Assembly: GCA_013375495.1 (NCBI GenBank)
Contig: JABXKC010000006.1
Span: 1 to 64,000 of the forward strand
DNA: 64,000 nucleotides
Source: Promethearchaeota archaeon
Lineage (GTDB): Archaea; Asgardarchaeota; Lokiarchaeia; Sigynarchaeales; SOKP01
Reading direction: 5' to 3'
Below, in pieces: positions 27,222 to 36,125 of this stretch. Numbering within the stretch: the stretch's first letter is position 1; every line of letters starts with the position of its first letter. The notes under the pieces were generated by a model, which had not been told where the DNA came from, made no database searches, and saw only the letters and a list, made by a program, of their open reading frames with translations. The translations under genes were made by a program, and so were the position numbers.

Positions 27222-27764
27222 ATGAAAGTAATAGGATTTTGTGGATTACCTGGTTCCGGAAAATCAACAGTGTTAAAAGCTATTGAGGATTTAGGTGTTA
27301 TAATTACGATGGGGGATGTAATAAGAAACGAAGCACTAGAAAGAAATATTGAACCAACAGACGAAAATTTAGGTAGAATTGCACAAGAATTACGAGAAAA
27401 ATTCGGTTCAGAAATTATAGCCGTAAAATGCGTAGAGTTAATTAAAAACTTAGATCGTGAGGTTGTTTTTATAGATGGATTGAGATCGATTGCTGAAGTT
27501 AAAATATTTCGAAAATCGTGGATATTTCCCATTGTAGCAGTTATAATTGATGATAGTATAAGATTTGAAAGACTCTCGAAAAGAGGAAGACCCGATGATC
27601 CAAACACTTTAGACGATCTAAGAGAAAGAGACCAGCGTGAGATCGCTTTTGGATTAAATAATGTAATTAGAAGTGCGAATTATGAAATAAACAATAATGT
27701 CTCAAAAAACGAAGTTCAAAAAAAGACCCGAAACTTAATTTTAAAAATAATTAGGAGTTATTAG
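27222..27764 (+). CDS. P-loop kinase of the UPF0200 / dephospho-CoA kinase-like family
   Basis: 180 residues with a Walker A motif at residues 8-16 (GLPGSGKST), 'MGDVIRNEALERNIEPTDENLGRIAQELREKFG' (in two blocks) and the 'FIDGLRSIAEV' acid strand, then an Arg-rich lid 'SKRGRPDDPNTLDDLRERDQRE'. This matches the archaeal UPF0200 group, related to dephospho-CoA and adenylate kinases. The true substrate of the group is not established to my knowledge. It converges on the PRPP synthetase gene with four bases between. Confidence 0.75.
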   Translation: MKVIGFCGLPGSGKSTVLKAIEDLGVIITMGDVIRNEALERNIEPTDENLGRIAQELREKFGSEIIAVKCVELIKNLDREVVFIDGLRSIAEVKIFRKSWIFPIVAVIIDDSIRFERLSKRGRPDDPNTLDDLRERDQREIAFGLNNVIRSANYEINNNVSKNEVQKKTRNLILKIIRSY

Positions 27765-27768
27765 AACA

Positions 27769-28671
27769 CTATTTTAGGTAATCTACTATTGCTTTTGTTA
27801 AAGAAACTTTACTAGCTTCATTATCGATAGAATCAGTTCCAATAATTTCATCTGCACCTGCTTTAATAATTCTAAACTTTGCATTTTGCAATAATAAAGC
27901 GTGAGTCGCGACAGCGAATACTCTATTAGCTCCACCTTGTTTTGAAAGTTTTATAGCTTTAGCCATAGTACCTCCTGTAGCAATAATATCGTCTGAAACG
28001 ACTACATCTTTATTTTTTAAACTTAATTTGCCAGACATAGTTATCTCTCCAGTTTTTACATCTCTAACCTTTTCAAAGTAATCTACGGGCACGTCTTCTC
28101 CAAAATGTTTGGCAAATGCTTTGGATCTTTCAACAGCACCTTTATCAGGAGCTACAACTACGATTTCTTTAACGTCTAAAGATTTAATATAGTCCGCTAA
28201 TATTTTCATAGAATCAATGTTAATCCATTTACATTGAACCTCTTCTAATATTTTTGGAGCGTGTACATCAACCACGTAAAGTTCGTCTACTCTCATAGAA
28301 TCAATAAGGCACAATATCAAATTAGCAAACTTACACTCTCCAGGTCTAAAAATCTTATCTTGGCGAGCATACGCGAGATAAGGAATCACTACGACGAGTT
28401 TTTCAGCACCCATCCTTTTGACAGCATCAATCATCATGAGAAGCTCAATGAAACGAGCGTTTTGATTTCCACTTGAACTTGGTCCTGTTGACTGTACAAT
28501 TATAACCTCTTTCCCTTCAATCAATGATTCATCATCTAAGTTGATCCTGAGGTAGTTTTCTCCGTCAGGGAAGGTTTTTGATTCTGTATTAAAGTATTCA
28601 ATATTTAACTCTTGAGCTATTCTAATTCCAAGTATTTGGCTCGCTGGGCCTACAATTAAGATTTTTTCCAT
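27769..28671 (-). CDS. prs: Ribose-phosphate pyrophosphokinase (PRPP synthetase)
   Basis: 300 residues, typical for the archaeal enzyme. Landmarks are 'FPDGENYLRIN', 'PYLAYARQDKIFRPGE' (flexible catalytic loop), 'VVDVHAPKI', 'VVVAPDKGAVERSKAFA' and the PRPP-binding loop 'VVVSDDIIATGGTMAKA'. It makes PRPP from ribose-5-phosphate and ATP for nucleotide, His and Trp synthesis. It is the last gene of a minus-strand run that starts at 30186 (95-residue protein, IscU-like, hydrolase, prs). Confidence 0.95.
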   Translation of the reverse strand: MEKILIVGPASQILGIRIAQELNIEYFNTESKTFPDGENYLRINLDDESLIEGKEVIIVQSTGPSSSGNQNARFIELLMMIDAVKRMGAEKLVVVIPYLAYARQDKIFRPGECKFANLILCLIDSMRVDELYVVDVHAPKILEEVQCKWINIDSMKILADYIKSLDVKEIVVVAPDKGAVERSKAFAKHFGEDVPVDYFEKVRDVKTGEITMSGKLSLKNKDVVVSDDIIATGGTMAKAIKLSKQGGANRVFAVATHALLLQNAKFRIIKAGADEIIGTDSIDNEASKVSLTKAIVDYLK

Positions 28672-28725
28672 AAATTATCACGTTGTTGTTTTAAAATTGT
28701 TTATTTTAACTTATTATTCCATTTC

Positions 28726-29445
28726 TTATATTTTTTTTAAAAAATTAAGAGAAATATTAAAAATTTCTTCTCTATGCCCTTTAAAAGAATGGCCTCCCTC
28801 TTCAAATTGAATAACATTCTCCGCACTTAAGTTGAGATGTTTTTTTATCTGCGCGAGATTAGAGAATGGGATTCTTTTATCATCTTTACAATGAGCTATT
28901 AGAATTATTTTATTGTTTAACTGCTCATCTTTTAAAAAATATTTAGGGCTAATTTTCTGAACAATTTCCTCTTGAAATTTTATTTTAGTCGTATGATAGT
29001 CGTATCTCGTACACAAAGCAATTAAAGCCTTTACTTTTTTGTTGAGGAAACCTTGTGTTAAAATAATTGCACCACCCATACTCCTTCCAAATAGGATTAT
29101 TTTTTGTTCCAAGATTCTGTAAGACTGATGGGTTAACACCCAATCTATCACAATTAGGATGTCGGAGAATATTTGAACGACCATTCTATCCCACCTAGAT
29201 CCCGTCTGTTTTTTAGTTTCTCCATGAGCACGATAATCGTAAGATAGCACATAAAATCCAGCGTTAACGAATTTTTCAGTAAAATATTTAACAAAATAAC
29301 TCTCACGATGATCTAATAGTCCAGCTAAATTAATTATAAAGGGAGCTTTCTTAGGTGTGTTAGGATTAGAATAAATAGTGCCCTTAAGAAATAAATCTTC
29401 ACCTTTGATGGGGATATCTATATTTTCAATTATTATGCTGTTCAC
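28726..29445 (-). CDS. Alpha/beta hydrolase (serine aminopeptidase S33/dienelactone hydrolase-like)
   Basis: 239 residues with 'YVLSYDYRAHGETKK' (charge-relay region after strand 4), the nucleophile elbow 'FGRSMGGAI', 'IAHCKDDKRIPF' holding the acid and 'FEEGGHSFKGHREEI' holding the catalytic His. It is a small cytoplasmic hydrolase of the X-Pro peptidase/dienelactone type without a cap domain. It lies 54 bases upstream of the prs start and 11 bases downstream of the IscU-like gene; cotranscription is likely, but no shared pathway is apparent. Confidence 0.75.
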   Translation of the reverse strand: MNSIIIENIDIPIKGEDLFLKGTIYSNPNTPKKAPFIINLAGLLDHRESYFVKYFTEKFVNAGFYVLSYDYRAHGETKKQTGSRWDRMVVQIFSDILIVIDWVLTHQSYRILEQKIILFGRSMGGAIILTQGFLNKKVKALIALCTRYDYHTTKIKFQEEIVQKISPKYFLKDEQLNNKIILIAHCKDDKRIPFSNLAQIKKHLNLSAENVIQFEEGGHSFKGHREEIFNISLNFLKKI

Positions 29446-29456
29446 TTTATATTTAT

Positions 29457-29912
29457 TTAATTCCTTTTGCTTTTGTATTTCACAATAAGATTCCTTAAGG
29501 TATTTACTGCTAATTCTAAGCTATGTTTATGATCTTCGGGTAAACCTTGTAGTGCGTGGTTGATTTCTTCTGGTTTCAGTTTTTCTGCATATTCAATGGT
29601 TTTACCCTCAATTAATAAAGTAGTTTGACTTCCTGTGGCTACAGTAGCTCCACAACCATCAGTAAAAAAATTCGCCTTTTTAATAATTCCGTCTTTGATT
29701 GTTAAAAAAAATTCCATGATCTCTTTTCGCGACCCCACATATGAATGTGAAATAGTAAAATTAGAGGGTTTCCCCCAATTTTTAGGGTTATGAGACAGAT
29801 TTACAATCTGTTCGTTGAAGTCGCTTACTTCCTTGTCGATTATTTCTTGTTGGAGTTCTTCAACAAATCGATCAAAATCGTCGTCATCATGAGGCATATT
29901 ACTTGAGTTCAC
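29457..29912 (-). CDS. IscU/NifU-like scaffold, degenerate (one cysteine left)
   Basis: 151 residues. After an acidic N-terminus comes the IscU fold: 'REIMEFFLTIKDGIIKKANF' style sequence with 'TDGCGATVATGSQTTLLIEGKT', 'ALQGLPEDHKHSLELAVNTL'. IscU needs three Cys and a His or Asp to hold an Fe-S cluster. Here only C87 (in GCG) survives: the first position reads 'HSYVGSRKEI' and the third 'HKHSLELA', so Ser131 replaces Cys. It is the only Cys in the protein. It may have lost cluster binding and taken another role. It overlaps the 95-residue gene by 14 bases. Confidence 0.7.
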   Translation of the reverse strand: MNSSNMPHDDDDFDRFVEELQQEIIDKEVSDFNEQIVNLSHNPKNWGKPSNFTISHSYVGSRKEIMEFFLTIKDGIIKKANFFTDGCGATVATGSQTTLLIEGKTIEYAEKLKPEEINHALQGLPEDHKHSLELAVNTLRNLIVKYKSKRN

Positions 29913-30186
29913 CCAGATGTTTTAATACATGCTTTTTTAAGCGCTCCATTCGTATTACTTCGCTTGAAGTTTTATTATATTTATCTAATATGTTAATAAT
30001 TTCTTGATTTAATTCATTATGTTCTGATGTACAGGTGCTTTTTTCTAAGAAATCTTCTCCGTGCCTTAAAGCGGCTAAATTCTCCGTTATTTTAACTAAC
30101 TCAGTAGCAATAATGCTGTTTATATAAATTAAATCTGAAAACATATTCTTCATATATACAACTAATTTTAATTGGTCAGCAGACAT
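29899..30186 (-). CDS. Small helical protein of unknown function
   Basis: 95 residues, all-helical by appearance, with a heptad-like Leu/Ile pattern and a basic C-terminus ('MERLKKHVLKHLGELK'). It has one Cys and no membrane segment. Its end overlaps the IscU-like gene start by 14 bases, which implies translational coupling, so it may be a partner of that degenerate scaffold. No family is recognised. Confidence 0.55.
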   Translation of the reverse strand: MSADQLKLVVYMKNMFSDLIYINSIIATELVKITENLAALRHGEDFLEKSTCTSEHNELNQEIINILDKYNKTSSEVIRMERLKKHVLKHLGELK

Positions 30187-30244
30187 AAGTTATTAAATTC
30201 CTACTAAAATTAATTAATTATTATTTATGAGACATCAAGTCGTT

Positions 30245-31948
30245 TTAAAAGATAATAACAAAATAAACTGCTACATACATCATTGCTCCGAAGATGAGAA
30301 AAATTACAGCACTCATTCTCACTAAAAAAGTTTTTTTCATCTCAGGTTTTAAAACTTCTTTAGGAAAATTTTTTAGATTGCTAAAGTATTTGAAAAAACA
30401 TTTTTTATGTTCTAATTTAATCGTTATAGGTATCCTGTAGGTAGTTGTAGCGGTTTTTACTTCAAAAACATTTATAGGAAGGCATAAATAAAACACAACA
30501 ATAATAATTATCGCTATCCATAAAGAGGTACTAATCAAATTATCTAGTATTAAAACTAATGTGTCTGCCGTTAGCCATCCTTCCAATTGTTGAATAGTTA
30601 AGAAAATCAATAATCCACATATTCCAAAGATATCAAAGAAATCTAATTTTCTAAACCATTTTTTCACAACAACTGATTCCACATTATTCGCAGCTACGTA
30701 ATGAAATTTATAGTTAAAAATTCGTTTAAATCTAAATTTTTTCGACTTTTCGTTAAATTGAAATGTATCACCACCCTTTTTGCTGAAGTCATAGAATAAA
30801 CTTTTCACCATGAGCATTGAACCATACATTAAAGCAATCCACCAAACTAAAGGACCAAATAATACCATCTGTGTTAACATAATTGTAGCAATTACAATCA
30901 ATAACCCACCAAAAATTATATTGAATAATTGAAAATGAGTAGCCTTCACTTCTGAAAATAATGTGTTGTTGCTTTTCTCTTCTCTATCTCGTAATTCTGG
31001 GGTGCATTCCAAAAATTCACTGAAATCTTCCTTGAATTGAGATTGTCTTCTCAATTTTATTGGAGAGAACCACATTTCATAGAGTTTCTCTTCTGTTGCT
31101 ATTTCAAAGTAATTTTGTGGGAAGAAAATCAAAATTACTAATGCGAAAATATCCAAAAAGGATAGAATTAAAAATGTCCATGACAATACAAACTCAGGAG
31201 CGGCTCGCTCTGCACCAAACAAGGGAATTGCGGTCATGAGCTGTAAGACGATGAATGGAACCATGAGTATAATCCAAGCTAGTTTTGGTCCTGCGTGATT
31301 ATTTTGATATCGAAATACCTCGATATCTTTCTTAGGAATTTCTGTTAACCAAGCAAATCCAGGTCTGATTTCATAGAAAAAGAAAAAATTTTTTGATTTA
31401 GAAAAAATACCTCTAAATGGACTTAAAATGAAATATATCAACAAACTAATTCCCGTTATTAACATAGGAAGACCTGTAACATAAAACCAAGACGGTCCTC
31501 CGAGAAATACGGCGCTTCCAAATTCTACTTCGTGACCAACATCAAGTCCAAATGTAATATAAGAGATAATTCCATTAATTATTAAAACTAATGCGGCTAA
31601 AAGTCTTGTTAGGGTAAAAGAATTAAATTTAACGAATTTTTCGACTGGTTCCCGTAAATCTCGCATTCTTTTAATTGTTAAAGAATTTTCTCGTACATAG
31701 TAGGGAGTTATATAAAATTTTGAAGTAATTATTCCTCCAAAGATAATGATTAAGATATCGATGAGTAATGAGAGATTAAAACCCTCAAGAGTTATCTCAA
31801 AATCGAATCCTATGAAAGCGAGTAAACAACCTAAAAATATTATAAATAAACCCGTCAAGAGAAAAATATAGCGTAAAATTCGCTTTTTTTGATGCGTTAG
31901 TTTTAAATTTTCAATTTCTTCTTCACTTAAATAACTCATCGAAAACAC
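30245..31948 (-). CDS. Large multi-pass membrane protein of unknown function
   Basis: 567 residues with about eleven hydrophobic segments in clusters, separated by charged cytoplasmic blocks (for example 'RMRDLREPVEKFVKF' and 'NEKSKKFRFKRIF'). The N-terminus 'SYLSEEEIENLKLTHQKKR' is charged and cytoplasmic; ATG 31939 is an alternative start three codons in. Several blocks look beta-rich and could be PH-like or lipid-facing domains between membrane pairs. No transporter or enzyme motif is visible. It is divergent from the small membrane protein at 32029. Confidence 0.55.
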   Translation of the reverse strand: MFSMSYLSEEEIENLKLTHQKKRILRYIFLLTGLFIIFLGCLLAFIGFDFEITLEGFNLSLLIDILIIIFGGIITSKFYITPYYVRENSLTIKRMRDLREPVEKFVKFNSFTLTRLLAALVLIINGIISYITFGLDVGHEVEFGSAVFLGGPSWFYVTGLPMLITGISLLIYFILSPFRGIFSKSKNFFFFYEIRPGFAWLTEIPKKDIEVFRYQNNHAGPKLAWIILMVPFIVLQLMTAIPLFGAERAAPEFVLSWTFLILSFLDIFALVILIFFPQNYFEIATEEKLYEMWFSPIKLRRQSQFKEDFSEFLECTPELRDREEKSNNTLFSEVKATHFQLFNIIFGGLLIVIATIMLTQMVLFGPLVWWIALMYGSMLMVKSLFYDFSKKGGDTFQFNEKSKKFRFKRIFNYKFHYVAANNVESVVVKKWFRKLDFFDIFGICGLLIFLTIQQLEGWLTADTLVLILDNLISTSLWIAIIIIVVFYLCLPINVFEVKTATTTYRIPITIKLEHKKCFFKYFSNLKNFPKEVLKPEMKKTFLVRMSAVIFLIFGAMMYVAVYFVIIF

Positions 31949-32028
31949 ACAATTATATTTTAATTAATAATACATTTTTTGTCTTTATCTTTAATAAAAT
32001 TTCAATTTTAATTTTGGTTTAACAAAAA

Positions 32029-32505
32029 ATGGATTACAAATATTTTCGCGACGGTTTAATTTCGTTATCAGCCATTCTATTCATTTTTTCTTTTACCTTT
32101 TTTTTCAGTTCAATACTTCTAAAACCATACGTCGCCTTAGAACCAAAAGAAAGAGACTTCATTGTTTTCGTTACTATCGTCAATATAATTTTTAACATCT
32201 ATTTTTTAGTAGAAGCTTTAAAATTTGAGAAAGTTTTTAGGCTGGAATATAAACACATTCATAAATTTGGTAAACGGATAGGGATCGTTACTTCATTATA
32301 TTTACCTCATGTTTTCATCTTTTCTTCGCTCTTGTTCTTAGATTTACATAATTTGCTAGTTATGATAATTTGGTTAAGCCTCATATTAGAAGCTCTCTTA
32401 CTTGGAATTCTCTTTAAAGAAATTTACGATCTTCTCTTTAAAAAGGAAGCTGAAAGAAAATCTGAAATTGACCAAAATAGAAAAATCTATTTAGAACGAA
32501 AATAA
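32029..32505 (+). CDS. Four-helix membrane protein of unknown function
   Basis: 158 residues with four hydrophobic segments (about 10-32, 45-65, 85-105, 108-130) and a charged, Lys/Glu-rich C-terminal tail of about 25 residues. It has no signal peptide and no recognisable motif. It lies between the divergent large membrane protein and the convergent helical protein. Confidence 0.5.
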   Translation: MDYKYFRDGLISLSAILFIFSFTFFFSSILLKPYVALEPKERDFIVFVTIVNIIFNIYFLVEALKFEKVFRLEYKHIHKFGKRIGIVTSLYLPHVFIFSSLLFLDLHNLLVMIIWLSLILEALLLGILFKEIYDLLFKKEAERKSEIDQNRKIYLERK

Positions 32506-32546
32506 AACTAAAAAATGTTTAAAAAAACTAGCTCTTTGTAACCATG

Positions 32547-33794
32547 TTAGTGTTTGACTGTGTGAGTTACTTTATCTATAGCAGTTTCTATCATTTTTAG
32601 TTTAGTTGAATATTTTTCCATTAATTCAGCGAACTTTTCTACATCCATTTCTTTGTTTTCTTTTAAAAGCTTCAATTCATTAATAGTTCTTACTATACCT
32701 GCTTTTTTATCTATTAATCTCTCTCGCTTACTATATGGAATTTTTTGTTCTATCTTCTTTTTTTGAAACGATTTGAATCTCTTAATGTTTAAATCCTTCG
32801 GTACAAATTTGGTTAGATAAATTGTACTTTTTGGAACAAAGGGAGCCAAATTTTCGGGTATAATAATTATCGGCTCAGGATCCTGAATTCTTTTAATTTC
32901 CTCGTAACCTAAAGACTCAAATTCGAACTGTTTAATGATATCTTTAACAACAGACAGATTAAGCTCTATATTTTCTTTCTCCTTCTTCGATAGATCAGAA
33001 ACACTACTGATCATTTCATTCCAAATTTCCTCTGATTTTAAGAAGTAGAAGTTAGCCTTTTGTTGTAATTTTAATACCTTATCTTTGTTTATGTTCGTAA
33101 TAGATGATTCTAAAGAGGCCTGGGCTTTAAGTTGGCATGCTTTACCCATATCGAAATGAAATTGTGCTCTTAATTGTTGTTTTTTCTTTTCCTCGTGCTT
33201 TTTCAGATAAAATAATCTTTTTGATAATGAGCTTAACCCAGCATACAATTTAGAAGCGAAGTAAATATTATTAGCATTCTCTTCTTTGAGAGCTGCGATA
33301 CTCTGTGCTAAAATTCGCGCTTCTTCTGAATTCAATTCGAGGTTCTCAGACGAAAGGGTTAAACCTATATCATGTTGATTTACAGATGCAGCACTAAAGT
33401 AGGCTCCAGTCTTAAAAATTTTGCTACATTCAACCATCGCTATTATAGAATCTTCCCAATCCTCTTCCTCTTCAAATCTTTCTGAGATATGAGAATACGC
33501 TCTTGCCATTACCCACAACGTACGAGCACACTCATACATTAAATCCTTTATTTGAATATCTCTGTTATTTTCTAAAGGTTCTAAAAATATTGGTGTAAGA
33601 TCCAATTCTTTTAATATTTTAACTTGATCTTCATTTTGATAGTTAATATTTAATGTTCTGGTGTATTCTAAAAAAAGATTCAAATCGTCTAAACTAAAAG
33701 TTTCTTCTTCTTTATCTAGTGCTTCTTCAATTTTTTTAATTTTATAATGCAGATATCTTATTCTTTGCATTACTTCTGTTGTAAAAAAAGGCAT
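32547..33794 (-). CDS. Helical repeat protein, possibly BRO1-like
   Basis: 415 residues without membrane segments. About 70-290 is a series of long amphipathic helices: 'DLMYECARTLWVMARAYSHI', 'EARILAQSIAALKEENANN', 'ASKLYAGLSSLSKRLFYLKK', 'FHFDMGKACQLKAQASLES'. The pattern recalls TPR-like or BRO1/ALIX domains, which Asgard archaea are known to have in connection with ESCRT. A linker with 'PEPIIIIPENLAPFVP' and a Lys-rich coiled coil follow. The BRO1 idea rests on helix pattern alone; an unrelated helical scaffold is equally possible. No ESCRT gene is in the window. Confidence 0.45.
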   Translation of the reverse strand: MPFFTTEVMQRIRYLHYKIKKIEEALDKEEETFSLDDLNLFLEYTRTLNINYQNEDQVKILKELDLTPIFLEPLENNRDIQIKDLMYECARTLWVMARAYSHISERFEEEEDWEDSIIAMVECSKIFKTGAYFSAASVNQHDIGLTLSSENLELNSEEARILAQSIAALKEENANNIYFASKLYAGLSSLSKRLFYLKKHEEKKKQQLRAQFHFDMGKACQLKAQASLESSITNINKDKVLKLQQKANFYFLKSEEIWNEMISSVSDLSKKEKENIELNLSVVKDIIKQFEFESLGYEEIKRIQDPEPIIIIPENLAPFVPKSTIYLTKFVPKDLNIKRFKSFQKKKIEQKIPYSKRERLIDKKAGIVRTINELKLLKENKEMDVEKFAELMEKYSTKLKMIETAIDKVTHTVKH

Positions 33795-33898
33795 TTCTCA
33801 CACTTACAGTTTTTTGTTTAAATTTTAGCTAATTACAATAATTTAATCTCATTTTAAAACCATTTTAAAATTATGAAAATTACTCTTTTATATTAAAA

Positions 33899-35218
33899 AT
33901 GATCAGTCAAAAACTTTTTATCTTTGAATTTGTGTCTGGAGGGGGTTATAACCAGCTTGACATACCTTCTTCTTTATTTTGCGAAGGTTATGCTATGTTG
34001 AGAACTATAACAGAAGATTTCAAAAAATTAGGCTTCCATATTACTACTTTATTAGATAAAAGAATTAGTCATTTATCTCGTTATTTAAAATCCGACATTG
34101 TAAAGTTTGTAAATCCTAAGGACGATTACTTAAAAATTTATACTAACTGTGTAAATGAATCAGCATTCTGTTTTATTATTGCCCCAGAATTTTCAAACCA
34201 TCTCTACAAACTAACTCGAATTGTAAAGGATCTTAAAAAAAAAATTCTAAGTATAGAATTAAACGGTGTTTGGTTGGGAACATCTAAGCTAGAAACTTAC
34301 ACTTTTTTCAGAGCTAATAAAGTAAGCACTCCAAAAACCTATAAAATCCCTCTAAAAGGAGGAGAGATGGATGCTAAATTCATCCTTCAAAAGTTTGATC
34401 AGCTCAGTAGTTCCATAATAATAAAACCTGAAGATGGTGCAGGTTCGGAATTAATATTTCACTTTACAACTAAAGATCAGATTTTACAGTTTATTGAAAA
34501 GTTTAAAGCAAAACTTGATGTAACTAGAAGCTATATTGTTCAAGAATATATCGAAGGCGATGATTTAAGCATTTCATTAATTAACAGAACTAATCCTGAA
34601 AGGTATGACACCCAGGATCAGATAATTCTGAGTTTAAACGCTCAATTTGTTGAAAATCTAGATTTTTTTAAAGACTCTCTCTACTTGGGAGGTTTTACTC
34701 CAGTAGAAAATTATCAAGTTTTAAGAAATAAATTTGAAAAGATTTTAAAATCCATGGACTTAACAAGTTTCCAAGGTTATTTTGGAATAGATTTTATAAA
34801 AAAAGCGGATGATTCCATCTATTTTATAGAAATTAACCCAAGATTAACTACATCATATATAGGTATTAGGAACATATTGGATTATAACCCCTTAGAATTT
34901 CTATTTAATCAATATAAATCTAAGTTTGAATTAACGAAATCACAGCCAAAAAAGTTTTCGCATTTCACTCGATTAGAGTTGAAATACTCTGGAAATAAAT
35001 CGTTCAAGAAGATAATTAATGATATCATTCCTAATTTAATGAAACTGATTCCAGAAATAGTAACCCCCCCTATTGCTTTACAAAGTTCGAAAACCAACAA
35101 TGAATTAATATTCTCTTGTTTTATCTCAACAAAAACAAAAAACAAAATGTCATCGAATATAAGACTCTCTCAAATAATGGTGATTTTTCACAATTTTAAT
35201 TTTAGCGTAATTAAATAG
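33899..35218 (+). CDS. ATP-grasp ligase, MfnD-like
   Basis: 439 residues. The start 'KLFIFEFVSGGGYNQLDIPSS' followed by 'LFCEGYAMLRTITEDFKKLG' resembles archaeal ATP-grasp enzymes of the MfnD group (tyramine-glutamate ligase of methanofuran synthesis). The ATP-grasp core follows: 'SIIIKPEDGAGSELIF', 'YIVQEYIEGDDLSISL' and 'YFGIDFIKKADDSIYFIEINPRLT' (in two blocks, with the metal ligands E and N). It should join a carboxylate to an amine at the cost of ATP. A coenzyme role is possible but unproven. The last 8 bases overlap the convergent winged-helix gene. Confidence 0.7.
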   Translation: MISQKLFIFEFVSGGGYNQLDIPSSLFCEGYAMLRTITEDFKKLGFHITTLLDKRISHLSRYLKSDIVKFVNPKDDYLKIYTNCVNESAFCFIIAPEFSNHLYKLTRIVKDLKKKILSIELNGVWLGTSKLETYTFFRANKVSTPKTYKIPLKGGEMDAKFILQKFDQLSSSIIIKPEDGAGSELIFHFTTKDQILQFIEKFKAKLDVTRSYIVQEYIEGDDLSISLINRTNPERYDTQDQIILSLNAQFVENLDFFKDSLYLGGFTPVENYQVLRNKFEKILKSMDLTSFQGYFGIDFIKKADDSIYFIEINPRLTTSYIGIRNILDYNPLEFLFNQYKSKFELTKSQPKKFSHFTRLELKYSGNKSFKKIINDIIPNLMKLIPEIVTPPIALQSSKTNNELIFSCFISTKTKNKMSSNIRLSQIMVIFHNFNFSVIK

Positions 35219-36125
35219 CAAGTAGTAAAACTATTGAAAAACCTCCATAGTGAACTAAGAGTGATATTATTAACGAGTTTTCGATTTTCAATTTTTTATT
35301 TACGCTTAAATTGTATGTTAATAACCACAGAGCCCATACTTGAAATAAAATCATAAGCACATTATCTAAAATCCTAACTGAAGCGAAATCAAAAAAACCT
35401 GATGCGATTAAGATCAAACGCAAAAATAAGTAGATATCTAACGGGAATAAGATTAAAGCAAAAGAATTCAAAAATTTCAAGGAATTCTCTTTTCTTTTGT
35501 AAAAAAATCGACAAATACCTTCGTTAATTAGAAAATAAAAAAATATGTTACCAATAAAAGCAAGAGAGAGTAATATTTTAAAAGCTACATCTATTAATTC
35601 GACATTAATTGGGGGTTCACCAAAAAATAGAAAAAAGGGAAATAAGCCATTTAAACCACAAAGAATAGCACCAATCAACGAAATTACAACTGAAATTATA
35701 AGAATTTTGTATGTTGTGCTGCTTTCGTAGTTAATATACTTTTTTGGAGTTAGACGCATTAATCCTTTTAAAATTGGCGAATTAAATTCTTTTTTGCTAA
35801 AATCAGGAGTAATTATAGTAGCCTTATTGTCTTTTAACGAGTTATAAGCGTGAAGACCTAATTCCGTTAAATAGTACTTCTTATCGACTTGTTGTTCTAT
35901 TAGTTGAGATAAAGTGTCTAAATGATGGTAAATCGTGCCTGTACTTACTTTCAATTCTTTTTTAAGGTAAGTAAATGAAGAGTATTTATTTTCTCCAATA
36001 ATGGTGATAATTTTTCTTCTCAGTTCATGACCTAAAGCGTAATAATAGTCAGATTCAGCACCATTAGGTTCAATGTCTTGTTTTTGACTTTCTTCTTTTT
36101 CTTTAATCTTTAAATCCCTACCTAT
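35211..36125 (-). CDS. Winged-helix transcription regulator fused to a membrane domain; non-canonical start
   Basis: The first canonical start is a TTG at 35954, which cuts the DNA-binding domain in half. Upstream the frame is open and encodes the missing helices ('YYYALGHELRRKIITIIGEN', 'KYSSFTYLKKELKVSTGTIY'), but has no ATG, GTG or TTG. Near-cognate choices are ATA at 36125, directly after the TAA of the upstream gene and in the same frame, or ATT at 36107. With ATA the product has 304 residues: ArsR/PadR-like wHTH (about 25-105) and four or five membrane segments. Readthrough of the TAA would fuse it to the four-helix protein 36126-36533. A membrane-tethered regulator is likely. Confidence 0.6.
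   Translation of the reverse strand: MGRDLKIKEKEESQKQDIEPNGAESDYYYALGHELRRKIITIIGENKYSSFTYLKKELKVSTGTIYHHLDTLSQLIEQQVDKKYYLTELGLHAYNSLKDNKATIITPDFSKKEFNSPILKGLMRLTPKKYINYESSTTYKILIISVVISLIGAILCGLNGLFPFFLFFGEPPINVELIDVAFKILLSLAFIGNIFFYFLINEGICRFFYKRKENSLKFLNSFALILFPLDIYLFLRLILIASGFFDFASVRILDNVLMILFQVWALWLLTYNLSVNKKLKIENSLIISLLVHYGGFSIVLLLAI

Noticed and set aside
27209..27607. Minus-strand frame of 132 codons over the UPF0200 kinase
   Set aside because: Antisense of a complete P-loop kinase with all motifs.
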